From contig CBDFKB010000005.1 of assembly GCA_965248715.1 (NCBI GenBank), forward strand, positions 62,001-126,000: a stretch of 64,000 nucleotides of DNA, given 5' to 3'. This document shows positions 17,444-27,001 of the stretch, in pieces. Source of the DNA: CBDFKB01 sp965248715 (GTDB lineage: Bacteria; Pseudomonadota; Alphaproteobacteria; Rhizobiales; Rhizobiaceae). Within the stretch, counting starts at the first letter, position 1. Each line of letters begins with the position of its first letter. The translations under genes were made by a program, and so were the position numbers. The notes under the pieces were generated by a model. That model saw nothing but the letters and a program-made list of their open reading frames with translations, did not search any database and was not told the DNA's origin.

Positions 17444-17970
17444 ATATTTTCTTCTTTGTTATCTGCTCCGCCCTCGATCACGATCAATAGGCGGCGCTTT
17501 TTTCGATTCCGTAGATTGCTCCGGCTTTTTCGTCCAATCTTTTTTAGGGGGCAAAATCGCGCGACCATATTGTGGCTATTTTTCAACATACTCCAACCGT
17601 TCATGGGGAAGCAAACCGGCCCACTAAAGGCGCTTTTCCGCCCGATTTCGGGCACCGAAAAGCGCCCTGTGCTTGGGTTTTAAACTGGTGATTATCGCAA
17701 AACCATGGTGCCGGTTTTTGCCCACACGTTTCCAACGTCGTTGCAAAGCTTGCCCGATACCCCGGCCCGATACACTGCATGTCGGGTGTTCCCGACATCC
17801 AGCGAGTTAGAATCCGACGACGGCGATGTATCGCCGTCGAGGGCATCGCGCTGCGTTTTGCGTCTAGCCGGATGAACCGGTTTGCATCCATCAGATGCGT
17901 CAATATTAAATTCCCTTGGTATTAGGTACGTTTTGTTACCCATGTCTTGGGTATGGACCCTCGAAAAATT
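17444..17970. other. Intergenic stretch with a strong hairpin
   Basis: No gene is supported in this 527-bp gap. At 17625-17668 there is a nested palindrome: outer arms AGGCGCTTTTC/GAAAAGCGCC and inner arms GCCCGA/TCGGGC. This could be a bidirectional terminator or a relic of a repeat element. GATGTATCGCCGTCGAGGGC-type low-quality reading on the minus strand has no protein resemblance I can name. Confidence 0.4.
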
Positions 17971-18047
<77 letters not shown>

Positions 18048-18153
18048 ATAATATTGGGCGCAAAAAATTAAACACCCAATCCAGCCGCGCTTTTGGCCCC
18101 AAGGGGCCGGCGACCGGACACGCTGTAACGGACTATCGGCGTTCAATCAATGA

Positions 18154-18555
18154 TTATTCGGGTACTACATATTCGCGTTTTGGTGGTTCCGGGCGCACGA
18201 ACTCGAACTCGCAATTTTTTTGAATTGCGGATTGCTCAACTGCTTCCATTTCGCCCATCAGCCTTGCGACTTCCGCTTCATTGGCACCATTACCTTCGAT
18301 CATCAGTGCAGCCGGCCAAAACAACACGATTGCGACGCCCATTTTCAAAGCGTCGCCTGCCGCTGCATCCTTTTGCACACCCATCGCCTGGGCGGCATGC
18401 GAAGACAGACGATGTGCCTCTTTCGCTAGCTGGTCGCAGGTATAGCTTTCATATTGGAATGGGGTAACGTAACTTGCATGAATCTTTTCAACCGGTTTGG
18501 CGCAAGCCGACAACATCAAGATCGGCGGAACTACTATAGATAAACCCAAACGCAT
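18154..18555 (-). CDS. Putative lipoprotein
   Basis: 133 residues from ATG 18555, beginning MRLGLSIVVPPILMLSACAK: a short positive start, hydrophobic core and lipobox LSAC, so export and lipidation are expected. Longer upstream starts would spoil the signal peptide. The mature part has CDQLAKEAHRLSSHAAQAMG, a glycine-rich hydrophobic stretch MGVAIVLFWPAALMIEG, and a helical VARLMGEMEAVEQSAIQKNC. I have seen this arrangement in small alphaproteobacterial proteins of unknown function and assign no role. Confidence 0.7.
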   Translation of the reverse strand: MRLGLSIVVPPILMLSACAKPVEKIHASYVTPFQYESYTCDQLAKEAHRLSSHAAQAMGVQKDAAAGDALKMGVAIVLFWPAALMIEGNGANEAEVARLMGEMEAVEQSAIQKNCEFEFVRPEPPKREYVVPE

Positions 18556-18748
18556 ACAGAAGTGCATTTCAACCACCCGTATATCAACCCCGTGCAGTGT
18601 ATTATCACGTTGCCAATTTGGTGCAAATAGAATTGTTGGCAAACTGAATGAATAATTTTTGGTTCATGTTGAATGGTAAATTCGGGCGTTATCGAAACCC
18701 GAATTCGATTGTAGAAAATTCCGGCGACATCGTTCAAAACGGAAAATA

Positions 18749-19495
18749 TTACAGCATGTTACCGCTCAACCAGGCATCCAAATATTGCTTGGCCGCCGCG
18801 CATGCTTGGGCCAATTCATCGCCCTTGGCCAGATTGCAGGCAATCGCTGTAGCTAGGGTGCACCCGGTGCCGCGGCGCTCGATTGGCCAGCGCGGCGAGG
18901 AAAATCGGACGGGTTTTGCCGGGCCATCAAATAGCCAGTCGATCGCTTCGTCAGCATCGCCGTGACCGCCTTTGATCAACACCGCGGTGGCGCCCATCGC
19001 CATCAGTCGGGCCGCCTGTTGAGCAATAGATTGGGGATCGCGTGCAACATTGCTATGGGTAAGTTCCGCCGTCTCCGGCAGGTTCGGGGTAATCAGCCGG
19101 CATCGCGGCAACAATTGGCTAACCAACGCAGTGCGGCCGGCATCGCTCAACAATTGACCACCAGAACTCGCTCGCAGCACCGGATCGAGCACGATCGGCG
19201 CATCGCCAAGATCGGCCAACGATTTGGCAACCGCATGTACAATTTCGGCCGATCCCAGCATGCCGATCTTTACTGCTGCGATGTCATGGTCTTCCAACGC
19301 CGCCGCGATCTGCGCGCGGATCACAGTAGCCGGTATCAAATGGACAGCGCTTACCTGCCGCTTGGTCTGGGCGGTGACGGCGGTCACCACCACTGCCGAC
19401 GAAAGTCGGTGATCGCCGATTACCGCTAGATCGCGGGCAAGGCCGGCACCACCGCTCGAATCGATGCCGGCGATGGCAAGAACCCGGCCCATCAA
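18749..19495 (-). CDS. thiD: Hydroxymethylpyrimidine/phosphomethylpyrimidine kinase
   Basis: 248 residues. Phosphorylates HMP and then HMP-P to the diphosphate used by ThiE. Ribokinase-fold motifs: AIAGIDSSGGAGLARDL at the N-terminus (usually GAGIQADL; the Gln/Ile substitutions are mild), VLDPVLRASSGGQLL, LITPNLPETAEL and the anion hole RRGTGCTLATAIACNLAKG. Last gene of the minus-strand thiamine operon; its start overlaps the thiF stop by four bases. Confidence 0.92.
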   Translation of the reverse strand: MMGRVLAIAGIDSSGGAGLARDLAVIGDHRLSSAVVVTAVTAQTKRQVSAVHLIPATVIRAQIAAALEDHDIAAVKIGMLGSAEIVHAVAKSLADLGDAPIVLDPVLRASSGGQLLSDAGRTALVSQLLPRCRLITPNLPETAELTHSNVARDPQSIAQQAARLMAMGATAVLIKGGHGDADEAIDWLFDGPAKPVRFSSPRWPIERRGTGCTLATAIACNLAKGDELAQACAAAKQYLDAWLSGNML

Positions 19496-20460
19496 CCGTT
19501 TGCCAAAAGCACCAGATTGTTGGCGCCGCGTTTGGCCAACAATTTAGCGCCGCGCCAGGCGCGTAGACCGCTGCGGCAACAAAGCACGACACGCCCGTTG
19601 GCCGGCGGTTGCCAGTTCGCCAACTGGTCGGGTGGCAGGCGAAGCGCATCGGCAGTAGCTGGTTCCGGTGCTTCTTCACGGGAGCGCAATTCGATTACAA
19701 CATCGGAGCGGCATAATTGACTGGCCGCGATGAACGCAAATACCGGGTCGCTCGGCGCCTTGGCGCTGGCAAACGAAAAACCGCCGAAGCGCCAGGTTTT
19801 CATGTCCACGGTCACCATCCGACCGAGCGGACTTGGCTCAAGACCAAGCAGAACCGCCAGTACCATCTGCGCCTGGATCGCCCCAAGCACGGCTACCGCA
19901 GGACCCAGTACACCGGCGCTGGCGCAGGTTTGCCCCTGCTGCGGCAGGTCGGGAAAGACCGCGCGATAGTCCGCCCCGCCGCCGCAAAAACCACCGGCAT
20001 AGCCCGACATTCCAATCACCGAAGCGCTGATCATTGGCATTGCTCGCGCCTTACATAAATCGGAAAGCGTGTAGGTGACGGCAATGGCATCGGCGGCATC
20101 GACAACCAGATCGACCCCGGCCAACAGGGCTGGCGCGTTGGCCGGATCGAGCCGGAACCTATGGGCGCTCACAGCAACGGCAGGGTTGTATGCCCGCACC
20201 CATTTTGCCGCGCATTCGGCCTTGTTGTTGCCGATCGCGGCCATTGAAAAAAGCGGCTGGCGGTGCAGATTGCTTTCTTCGACCACATCGTGATCGACAA
20301 TCGCAAGGTTGCCGACCCCGGCGCCGGCCAGGCCCTGGATTACCGTTGAACCTAAGCCGCCGGCACCGACCACCAAAACCCTCGCAGCGGCCAGTTTCGC
20401 TTGTCCGGCTTTGCCAATTTCCACAAGCATGGTCTGGCGGGCGTAGCGCTCGGTCATCAT
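19492..20460 (-). CDS. thiF: ThiF/MoeB-family adenylyltransferase with C-terminal rhodanese domain
   Basis: 322 residues from ATG 20460, which overlaps the thiE stop (ATGA). The E1-like domain has VLVVGAGGLGSTVIQGLAGA, the arginine of NLHRQPLF, and VVDAADA. The C-terminal ~90 residues end in a rhodanese-like module with VVLCCRSGLRAWRGAKLL. In this operon it would adenylate the ThiS C-terminus and help deliver sulfur to ThiG. The usual CxxC zinc site is only partly visible (GQTCASAGVLGP), so zinc binding is uncertain. MoeB-like double duty is possible. Confidence 0.88.
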   Translation of the reverse strand: MMTERYARQTMLVEIGKAGQAKLAAARVLVVGAGGLGSTVIQGLAGAGVGNLAIVDHDVVEESNLHRQPLFSMAAIGNNKAECAAKWVRAYNPAVAVSAHRFRLDPANAPALLAGVDLVVDAADAIAVTYTLSDLCKARAMPMISASVIGMSGYAGGFCGGGADYRAVFPDLPQQGQTCASAGVLGPAVAVLGAIQAQMVLAVLLGLEPSPLGRMVTVDMKTWRFGGFSFASAKAPSDPVFAFIAASQLCRSDVVIELRSREEAPEPATADALRLPPDQLANWQPPANGRVVLCCRSGLRAWRGAKLLAKRGANNLVLLANG

Positions 20461-21059
20461 GGCCTGGTTGCCGCAATCCATTGCCGGGTCTTTGCTGTCG
20501 GGTCATCGGCCATTAGAATATCGGTCACCACAGCGGCGCTATCGGCGCCGGCGGCAAACACGCCGTCGAGCCGCTCGATGGTCAGTCCACCGATTGCTAC
20601 CAGCGGTGTGTCGCCGATGCGCGATTTCCATTTTGTCAGTTGTTCAAGGCCTTGTGGCGCCCAGGGCATTTTCTTGAGTAAAGTTGGGTAAATCGGACCA
20701 AGCGCCACATAGTCTGGCCGATGGCTAAGCGCGCGCTCCAATTCATCATTGTCATGGGTACTGATGCCTAGCCGTATGCCGGCCTTTTTCAACGCTGCAA
20801 TGTTGGCGCGTTCCAGGTCCTCCTGGCCAAGATGAACGAAGTCCGCGCCCAGTTCCAAGGCTAATTGCCAGTAATCATTGATCACCAATTGCGCGCGGTT
20901 GGCTTTGCAGCATTTGATCGCCCGGCTAATCTGCTGGCGCAATTCATCGTTCGGCTTGTCCTTGACCCGCAATTGCACCAACCCTACGCCGAGCGGCACC
21001 AGCGCCTCAAGGCGGTCAACGTCGCTAACGATTAGGTAAAAGCGATCAAGCATTGTCAT
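20457..21059 (-). CDS. thiE: Thiamine-phosphate synthase
   Basis: 200 residues. Joins HMP-PP and the thiazole phosphate to thiamine phosphate. TIM-barrel motifs: VQLRVKDKPNDELRQQI, LVINDYWQLALELGADFVHL-GQEDL, LGISTHDNDELERAL and YVALGPIYPT. Slightly short and with DYWQLA in place of the usual ND..LA, but the pyrophosphate-binding Gln/Lys and LGQED are present. Overlaps the thiG stop by four bases. Confidence 0.9.
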   Translation of the reverse strand: MTMLDRFYLIVSDVDRLEALVPLGVGLVQLRVKDKPNDELRQQISRAIKCCKANRAQLVINDYWQLALELGADFVHLGQEDLERANIAALKKAGIRLGISTHDNDELERALSHRPDYVALGPIYPTLLKKMPWAPQGLEQLTKWKSRIGDTPLVAIGGLTIERLDGVFAAGADSAAVVTDILMADDPTAKTRQWIAATRP

Positions 21060-21829
21060 GGCGCTGTGCCGAATTCCGCCATGCCGAAAGTCGGGGTAGA
21101 CGGTTTGGCCATGTCGCGGGCCGGCATCAGCCCGGCCTGGTAGGCCTGGTGGCCGGCCTTGATCGCACCGGCAAAAGCTTGTGCCATCGCCGTCGGGTCG
21201 CCGGCGCGCGCCACCGCGGTGTTCAACAGAACCGCATCGTAGCCAAGTTCCATGGCCCGGGCAGCCTGGGACGGCGCGCCGATACCCGCATCAATGATCA
21301 GCACGATGTCGGCGAACTTGGCGCGCATGGTTTTCAGCGCCTCGATGTGGCGCAAACCCTGACCGGAGCCGATTGGCGCCCCCCAAGGCATCAACAATTT
21401 GCACCCGGCATCGATAAGATGTTCACCAACGATCAAATCCTCGGTGGTGTAGGGAAAGACTTCAAAACCGTCGGCGCATAATATCCGCGCCGCTTCAACC
21501 AGGCCAAAGACGTCCGGTTGCAACGTATCGGCATCGCCGATCACCTCAAGCTTCACCCAATTGGTCGCGAACAATTCGCGGGCCATGTGGGCCGTGGTAA
21601 CCGCTTCCTTTACCGAATGGCACCCGGCGGTATTTGGCAGCACCCGACACCCGGCCTCGCGAATGATCGACCAGAAATCGCCAGCACCGGATGGCCCTTC
21701 ACGGCGCAACGATACCGTTACGATTTCGGCACCCGAACGGCGCATGGCGTCGAGTAAAACAGTTGGAGAGGGGTACTGTGCGGTGCCAAGCAGCAGGCGC
21801 GAGTTGATTTCAACCCCATAGAGTTTCAA
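21056..21829 (-). CDS. thiG: Thiazole synthase
   Basis: 257 residues. Forms the thiazole phosphate carboxylate from deoxyxylulose phosphate, dehydroglycine and ThiS thiocarboxylate. The catalytic lysine is in WVKLEVIGDADTLQPD; other motifs are LPNTAGCHSVKEAV, MPWGAPIGSGQGL, IIDAGIGAPSQAARAMELGY and DAVLLNTAVARAGDPTAMA. It lies four bases after thiS. Glycine supply comes from the oxidase ThiO encoded just upstream. Confidence 0.95.
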   Translation of the reverse strand: MKLYGVEINSRLLLGTAQYPSPTVLLDAMRRSGAEIVTVSLRREGPSGAGDFWSIIREAGCRVLPNTAGCHSVKEAVTTAHMARELFATNWVKLEVIGDADTLQPDVFGLVEAARILCADGFEVFPYTTEDLIVGEHLIDAGCKLLMPWGAPIGSGQGLRHIEALKTMRAKFADIVLIIDAGIGAPSQAARAMELGYDAVLLNTAVARAGDPTAMAQAFAGAIKAGHQAYQAGLMPARDMAKPSTPTFGMAEFGTAP

Positions 21830-21832
21830 GGG

Positions 21833-22030
21833 TCAGCCTCCTTGCATCGGTGCCAGCAATTCGATGCGGTCGCCATCGCTCAGTTGGGTAATGTCACGCA
21901 TCGGCGCTGGCACGAATTCGCCGTTGAGCGCAGTAGCGATCGCGCTATCGCCGTAGCCGAGTTCAGCGACTGCATCGGCCAAAGTGGTGACGTTGATTGT
22001 GCGGCGGTCGCCATTGATGTTAACTTGCAT
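21833..22030 (-). CDS. thiS: Sulfur carrier protein ThiS
   Basis: 65 residues from the ATG at 22030 (MQVNINGDRRTINV); the open frame reaching 22102 is an artefact of overlap with thiO. It ends in the required Gly-Gly (LLAPMQGG), with the ubiquitin-like IATALNGEFVPAPM and LSDGDRIELLAP segments. The ThiF-activated C-terminal thiocarboxylate is the sulfur donor for ThiG. Confidence 0.93.
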   Translation of the reverse strand: MQVNINGDRRTINVTTLADAVAELGYGDSAIATALNGEFVPAPMRDITQLSDGDRIELLAPMQGG

Positions 22031-22982
22031 GTCTGACCTCGCGGTTCTGGAAATGGTTTTCGGCCAATCGCTGGGCAAACGCCGGCGCCAGCAAAAAACC
22101 ATGCCGGTAAAAGCCGTTTACATGAATACGGTCGCCGGCTTTGCGGATTGCTGGCAAATTGTCAGCGAATGCGGGGCGCAGACCGGCCGCGGTTTCGACG
22201 ATTTCCGCTTCGCCAAAGGCTGGATGCAACGCATAAGCGGCAGACAGCAATTCCATCGCCGAGCGGGCGGTAATCGCCCCACCATGATCGCTTTCGATCA
22301 TGGTGGCTCCGACCATGAAATGCCCGTGGTCCCGTGGCACGATGTAGACCGGAAACCGCGGGTGCAACAGGCGTACCGGCCGCGCCAAGGCGATTTCATC
22401 GGAGCGCAACAACAACATTTCGCCGCGCACCGCGCGCAGATCGGTTAGCTGGTCGCGCGCCGCAAGCCCACGGCAATCGACGATCTGACCACTGGGCTCC
22501 TTGCTGGTGGCGAAACGCACCGGCACGCCTTTGCGGCGCAGGCCCTCGATCAAGCCTAAAAGTGCTTGTCGTGGGTCCAGATGGGCCTCGTTGGCGACAA
22601 ACAGCCCGGCATTAAATCGACCGCCAAGGTCCGGTTCCAGTTCGCCGATCTGCTTGGCATCGACCCGTTGATATCCGGTGATCCTGGCCGCAAACCGATC
22701 CAGTTCGGCCCGGTCGCGGGCCGGCGCCACCACCAAGGTGCCGTTGCGCGAAACCTGGTCAAAGTGGGCGTCCCACCAGTCAGCCGCACCACTGCCCAGC
22801 GCCACCACCTGATCGGGCGCGTTCTCGCCTTCACAATGGGGCGCCAGCATGCCGCCGGCGAGCCATGAAGCGCCGCGCGGGTTCGGGGCGCTGTCGATCA
22901 CTTCGATCGCGATACCCCTTTGCGCCAACACCGTCGCCACACAAAGCCCGACCACACCGGCGCCGAGCACGGTTACGGTCAT
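22020..22982 (-). CDS. thiO: Glycine oxidase
   Basis: 320 residues from ATG 22982, which overlaps the thiC stop (ATGA); the upstream open frame lies inside thiC. FAD motif VTVLGAGVVGLCVATVLAQR, then RGASWLAGGMLAPHCEGE, and the DAO-family C-terminal block GLRPAFADNLPAI...VNGFYRHGFLLAPAFAQR. Oxidises glycine to iminoglycine for ThiG, the aerobic alternative to ThiH. Confidence 0.92.
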   Translation of the reverse strand: MTVTVLGAGVVGLCVATVLAQRGIAIEVIDSAPNPRGASWLAGGMLAPHCEGENAPDQVVALGSGAADWWDAHFDQVSRNGTLVVAPARDRAELDRFAARITGYQRVDAKQIGELEPDLGGRFNAGLFVANEAHLDPRQALLGLIEGLRRKGVPVRFATSKEPSGQIVDCRGLAARDQLTDLRAVRGEMLLLRSDEIALARPVRLLHPRFPVYIVPRDHGHFMVGATMIESDHGGAITARSAMELLSAAYALHPAFGEAEIVETAAGLRPAFADNLPAIRKAGDRIHVNGFYRHGFLLAPAFAQRLAENHFQNREVRHAS

Positions 22983-24784
22983 TCGCCAGGCTCCGTTATC
23001 GGCATGTAAAGATCGCCACCTTCCCGGTATTTCTTGGCCATTGCCGCCATGCCTTCCTTCTGGGCTTCGGCGCGGATATCGTGGGAAATCCGCATCGAAC
23101 AGAATTTCGGGCCGCACATGGAGCAAAAATGCGCCACCTTGTGTGCTTCCTTAGGCAAGGTCTGATCGTGGAACTCACGCGCGGTCGATGGGTCGAGCGA
23201 CAGGTTAAACTGGTCTTCCCAGCGAAACTCGAAGCGGGCACGCGACAAAGCGTCGTCGCGCATTTGCGCGGCCGGATGACCCTTGGCAAGGTCGGCGGCG
23301 TGGGCGGCAATCTTGTAGGTAATTACCCCGGTCTTGACGTCGTCGCGGTCCGGCAAGCCAAGATGCTCTTTCGGCGTCACGTAACACAACATCGCGGTGC
23401 CGAACCAACCGATCATTGCCGCGCCAATGCCGCTGGTGATGTGGTCATAGCCCGGCGCGATGTCGGTGGTGAGCGGTCCAAGAGTATAGAACGGGGCTTC
23501 GCCGCACACTTCGAGCTGCTTGTCCATATTGGCCTTGATCTTGTGCATCGGCACATGGCCCGGCCCCTCGATCATCACCTGGCAATCCTTAGCCCAGGCG
23601 ATCTGGGTCAATTCGCCAAGGGTTTCTAGTTCGGCGAATTGGGCCGCGTCATTGGCGTCGGCCAGCGATCCCGGACGTAAGCCGTCGCCAAGCGAAAACG
23701 AAACGTCATAAGCGCGCGCAATGTCGCAGATTTCACCGAAATGTTCGTACAGGAAACTGTCGCGATGATGATGCAAACACCATTTGGCCATGATCGAGCC
23801 GCCGCGGCTGACAATGCCGGTGACACGGTCGACGGTCATCGGGATGTAATGCAGGCGCACACCGGCGTGGATGGTGAAATAATCGACCCCTTGCTCGGCC
23901 TGCTCAATCAGCGTGTCGCGGTAAATTTCCCACGACAGCTCTTCGGCGACCCCGTTGACCTTTTCCAACGCCTGATAAAGCGGAACCGTGCCGATCGGCA
24001 CAGGCGAGTTGCGGATGATCCACTCGCGGGTGTTGTGAATATTGCGCCCGGTCGACAAATCCATCACCGTGTCGGCGCCCCAGCGGATCGCCCACACCAT
24101 CTTGTCGACTTCTTCTTCCATCGATGAGGTGACGGCAGAAGTACCCATATTGGCGTTGATCTTGACCAGAAAATTGCGGCCGATGATCATCGGCTCGGAT
24201 TCCGGGTGGTTGATGTTGGCGGGGATGATGGCGCGGCCGCGGGCGATTTCATCGCGCACGAATTCCGGCGTCACATAATCCGGGATCGAAGCACCCCAAT
24301 CCTCGCCATCGCGCGCGACTGCGGTTTTTATGGCCTGACGGCCGAGATTTTCCCTGATCGCGACGAATTCCATTTCCGGGGTAATGATGCCCGCCCGCGC
24401 ATAGGCAAGCTGGGTAACCGCCGCACCGGCTTTGGCTCGCAGCGGAAGTTTCGAGACCGGAAAATTCGCCACCATGCGTTCGGCGGAAACAAAGCCATTG
24501 TCGGCCGGGTGGATGGTGCGGCCGTTATAGGCTTCCACATCGCCACGGGCGGCAATCCATTCCCGGCGCAATTGAGTTAGGCCGGCAGTAATGTCGGTAA
24601 TGATTTGCGGGTCGGTATAAGGGCCAGACGGATCATAGACCGATAGGGGTGGTTCGCCGGCAGACGGGTGCACCGAGACGCAGCGCATCGGTACCCGAAT
24701 TTCTGGGTGTAGGGTTCCAGCTGTATAGATCTTATGCGACGCCGGCATGGCGCCTTCGGTGATTTTAGGGGGATGTTGGTTCAT
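22979..24784 (-). CDS. thiC: Phosphomethylpyrimidine synthase
   Basis: 601 residues from ATG 24784, preceded by GAGGAG; starts farther up are not supported. Radical-SAM enzyme that rearranges aminoimidazole ribotide to HMP-P. Signatures: EFVAIRENLGRQ, SRGGSIMAKWCLHHHRDSFL, MIEGPGHVPMHKI, and the C-terminal cluster-binding CSMCGPKFCSM (C-x2-C-x4-C). First gene of the operon, under the TPP riboswitch at its 5' end. Confidence 0.97.
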   Translation of the reverse strand: MNQHPPKITEGAMPASHKIYTAGTLHPEIRVPMRCVSVHPSAGEPPLSVYDPSGPYTDPQIITDITAGLTQLRREWIAARGDVEAYNGRTIHPADNGFVSAERMVANFPVSKLPLRAKAGAAVTQLAYARAGIITPEMEFVAIRENLGRQAIKTAVARDGEDWGASIPDYVTPEFVRDEIARGRAIIPANINHPESEPMIIGRNFLVKINANMGTSAVTSSMEEEVDKMVWAIRWGADTVMDLSTGRNIHNTREWIIRNSPVPIGTVPLYQALEKVNGVAEELSWEIYRDTLIEQAEQGVDYFTIHAGVRLHYIPMTVDRVTGIVSRGGSIMAKWCLHHHRDSFLYEHFGEICDIARAYDVSFSLGDGLRPGSLADANDAAQFAELETLGELTQIAWAKDCQVMIEGPGHVPMHKIKANMDKQLEVCGEAPFYTLGPLTTDIAPGYDHITSGIGAAMIGWFGTAMLCYVTPKEHLGLPDRDDVKTGVITYKIAAHAADLAKGHPAAQMRDDALSRARFEFRWEDQFNLSLDPSTAREFHDQTLPKEAHKVAHFCSMCGPKFCSMRISHDIRAEAQKEGMAAMAKKYREGGDLYMPITEPGE

Positions 24785-24884
24785 AAGGGCTCTCCTCAAG
24801 CGTGCACTCAAAAAGACCCGGAGTTGCAGCGTGAGGCAGAGACATATTTGCTAAGTCTCTGAAAGCTCGGTCACCGATAAGCGT

Positions 24885-25005
24885 GAACCGATCCGTACTT
24901 CCTACGCCAGTGTCAACTGGGCCAGGTTCAAAGGGTCGCTTCGCCGCGCGATCACGCAATCAGCCTCTCAGTCCCTTTGGCGGGACTCCCCTGACAAGGC
25001 ATTCC
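24885..25005 (-). promoter_or_regulatory. TPP riboswitch (THI element) of the thi operon
   Basis: Reading the minus strand from about 25005: GTCAGGGGAGTCCC, then GGGACTGAGAGGCTGA (holding the invariant CTGAGA), a variable arm, GACCCTTTGAACCTGGCCCA and GTTGACACTGGCGTAGGAA. These are the P1-P5 conserved blocks of the thiamine-pyrophosphate aptamer, in order. It lies 100 bp before the thiC start, so it would shut off the operon when TPP is abundant. Whether by attenuation or by masking of the GAGGAG site cannot be told without folding. Confidence 0.95.
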
Positions 25006-25178
25006 TTAGGAGAGACAATTATGACAGTCAATGGTGATCAGGCTTTCTATACAGTTGGCTTTGTCCTTCGATCACATTGCCGCCCTTCCCATTTGTTGTC
25101 GTAAGTGATAGCCGCTGCAGCAAAGTCAAGGCCGGTTGAAGCGGCCGACAAAGCAAACGTTTGTACGGGATAAACACG

Positions 25179-25880
25179 TTGAAAACCCTGGTGATATGTT
25201 CCGGTGGGCTGGACTCGGTAGTGCTCGCCCACAAGGTCGCGGCCGAAACGACCCTGGCCGGTTTGGTTTCGTTCGACTATGGCCAGCGTCACCACAAGGA
25301 ACTCGGTTTCGCAAAATTGTGTGCCGAACGCCTTGGTGTGGCCCATGCGCTGGTCGACATTCGCGCCATTGGCCGCCATTTGACCGGTTCGGCTTTGACC
25401 GACGATCTCGATGTACCCGACGGCCATTACAGCGAACAATCGATGAAAGTCACTGTGGTGCCAAATCGCAACGCTATCATGCTGTCGATCGCATTTGGTA
25501 TCGCGGCGGCTGAAAAGGTCGACGCAGTGGCGACCGCCGTGCATGGCGGCGACCATTTCATCTATCCCGATTGCCGCCCGGCATTTACCAAAGCGTTTGC
25601 GGCAATGCAGAAACTTGCGCTTGATGGTTATAGCGATGTGGCGCTTTACACCCCATTTGTTGAGGTGCCAAAATCGGCGATTGCCGCCGAGGGTGCGAAA
25701 CTGGCCGTGCCTTTTGCCGAAACCTGGTCGTGCTACAAGGGTGGTGAAGTCCATTGCGGGCGGTGTGGCACCTGCGTCGAGCGGCGCGAGGCGTTTCACC
25801 TGGCTGGGGTCGACGATCCGAGCGTTTATGCCGACCCGAGTTTTTGGCAAACCGCCGTCTCACAAACGCCATACCGATAA
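25179..25880 (+). CDS. queC: 7-cyano-7-deazaguanine synthase
   Basis: 233 residues from TTG 25179, reading (M)KTLVICSGGLDSVVLAHKVA; an earlier in-frame TTG at 25161 is less like the family. Converts CDG to preQ0 with ATP and ammonia. The SGGLDS PP-loop and the zinc site at the C-terminus (CYKGGEVHCGRCGTCVERREAF) are intact. First of the queC-D-E-F cluster, divergent from thiC. Confidence 0.93.
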   Translation: MKTLVICSGGLDSVVLAHKVAAETTLAGLVSFDYGQRHHKELGFAKLCAERLGVAHALVDIRAIGRHLTGSALTDDLDVPDGHYSEQSMKVTVVPNRNAIMLSIAFGIAAAEKVDAVATAVHGGDHFIYPDCRPAFTKAFAAMQKLALDGYSDVALYTPFVEVPKSAIAAEGAKLAVPFAETWSCYKGGEVHCGRCGTCVERREAFHLAGVDDPSVYADPSFWQTAVSQTPYR

Positions 25881-25896
25881 TGCTCAACAGGCCCTG

Positions 25897-26253
25897 ATGT
25901 ACACGATAACCAAAGAATTCCATTTCTCCGCCTCGCACCAATTGTGCGGCCTTGGCGCCGACCACCCTTGCGCGCGGTTGCACGGGCACAATTACATTGC
26001 TGTGGTGGAACTGACGGCGGAAAAATTGGATGATACCGGCTTTGTGATCGACTATCGCGCGCTTTCGCCATTTAAAAATTACATCGATCACGCACTTGAC
26101 CATCGCCACCTCAATGAGGTGTTCGGCCACAACCAGGTGACCTCGGAATGGTTGGCGAAATTTCTTTTTGATTGGTGCAAGGCGCGCTGGCCGCAAACCG
26201 TCGCGGTTAAGATCAGCGAAACCCCGAAGACCTGGGCGGAATACCGCCCGTGA
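25897..26253 (+). CDS. queD: 6-carboxytetrahydropterin synthase
   Basis: 118 residues from ATG 25897. Zinc-binding histidines in FHFSASHQL and ARLHGHNY; catalytic Cys appears in DHPCARLHGH, and LDHRHLNEV is present. Makes 6-carboxytetrahydropterin from 7,8-dihydroneopterin triphosphate, step two of the queuosine pathway. Overlaps queE by four bases. The ATG is preceded only by the weak AACAGGCCC. Confidence 0.92.
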   Translation: MYTITKEFHFSASHQLCGLGADHPCARLHGHNYIAVVELTAEKLDDTGFVIDYRALSPFKNYIDHALDHRHLNEVFGHNQVTSEWLAKFLFDWCKARWPQTVAVKISETPKTWAEYRP

Positions 26254-26969
26254 CCACCTTGCGGATTTCTGAAATATTCGGGCCGACGATCCAAGGTGAA
26301 GGCGCGCTGATCGGTGAGCCGACGGTATTCGTTCGCGCCGGTGGTTGCGACTACCGCTGCGTTTGGTGCGATAGCCTGCATGCGGTAGACAGCGGTTTTC
26401 GCCACCAATGGGCAGAGATGACTAGCGAAAAAATATGGCAACGCATTGCCCAATTGTCGGACAATATTCCACTGACCGTGACGATTTCCGGCGGCAATCC
26501 GGCGCTCCAAAATTTCAGCCCTCTGATCGAAATCGGCAAGGCCCAAGGCTATCGGTTCGCGATCGAGACCCAAGGCTCGGTGGCGCAATCATGGTTCGCC
26601 GATCTCGATTTGGTGGTGTTCAGCCCTAAGCCGCCATCATCGCGCGAAAGCCCGGACTGGGAAGTGTTTAGCGCCTGTCTGGCCGCCTGTGCTGGGACCA
26701 AAGCGGTGCTGAAGATCGTGGTGTTTGACGAGGCCGACTATCAATGGGCGCGTAAAACGGCAGCCCGCTATCGGCAACTGCCGGTATATTTGCAACCCGG
26801 CAATCATACCCCGCCGGCAATCGATGGCGAGGCGACGGCAATCGATATGGCCGGGGTAATGGAGCGCTTGGAGTGGTTGGTCGATCGTGTGCTTGCGGAT
26901 GGTTGGTTTGATGCCCATGTGCTGCCGCAACTGCACGTGCTGATCTGGGGTAACAAGCGCGGCGTTTGA
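26250..26969 (+). CDS. queE: 7-carboxy-7-deazaguanine synthase
   Basis: 239 residues from GTG 26250. Radical SAM enzyme: the cluster motif is C-x3-C-x2-C in GGCDYRCVWCDS, after FGPTIQGEGALIGEPTVFVR. The SAM-binding VTISGGNPAL follows. It uses the short CxxxCxxC form, which matches the usual QueE C-x3-C-x2-C (the commoner longer variants have an insertion). Produces CDG for QueC. Confidence 0.93.
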   Translation: MTTLRISEIFGPTIQGEGALIGEPTVFVRAGGCDYRCVWCDSLHAVDSGFRHQWAEMTSEKIWQRIAQLSDNIPLTVTISGGNPALQNFSPLIEIGKAQGYRFAIETQGSVAQSWFADLDLVVFSPKPPSSRESPDWEVFSACLAACAGTKAVLKIVVFDEADYQWARKTAARYRQLPVYLQPGNHTPPAIDGEATAIDMAGVMERLEWLVDRVLADGWFDAHVLPQLHVLIWGNKRGV

Positions 26970-27001
26970 TGGTGGAATGCGCACGCCAGGAAGGAAACCG
27001 G

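Noticed and set aside
25880..25896. Shared 16-mer ATGCTCAACAGGCCCT at 25880 and 59400
   Set aside because: Matches at both loci, but it has no inverted partner and only a short length, so chance or a common repeat edge cannot be separated.
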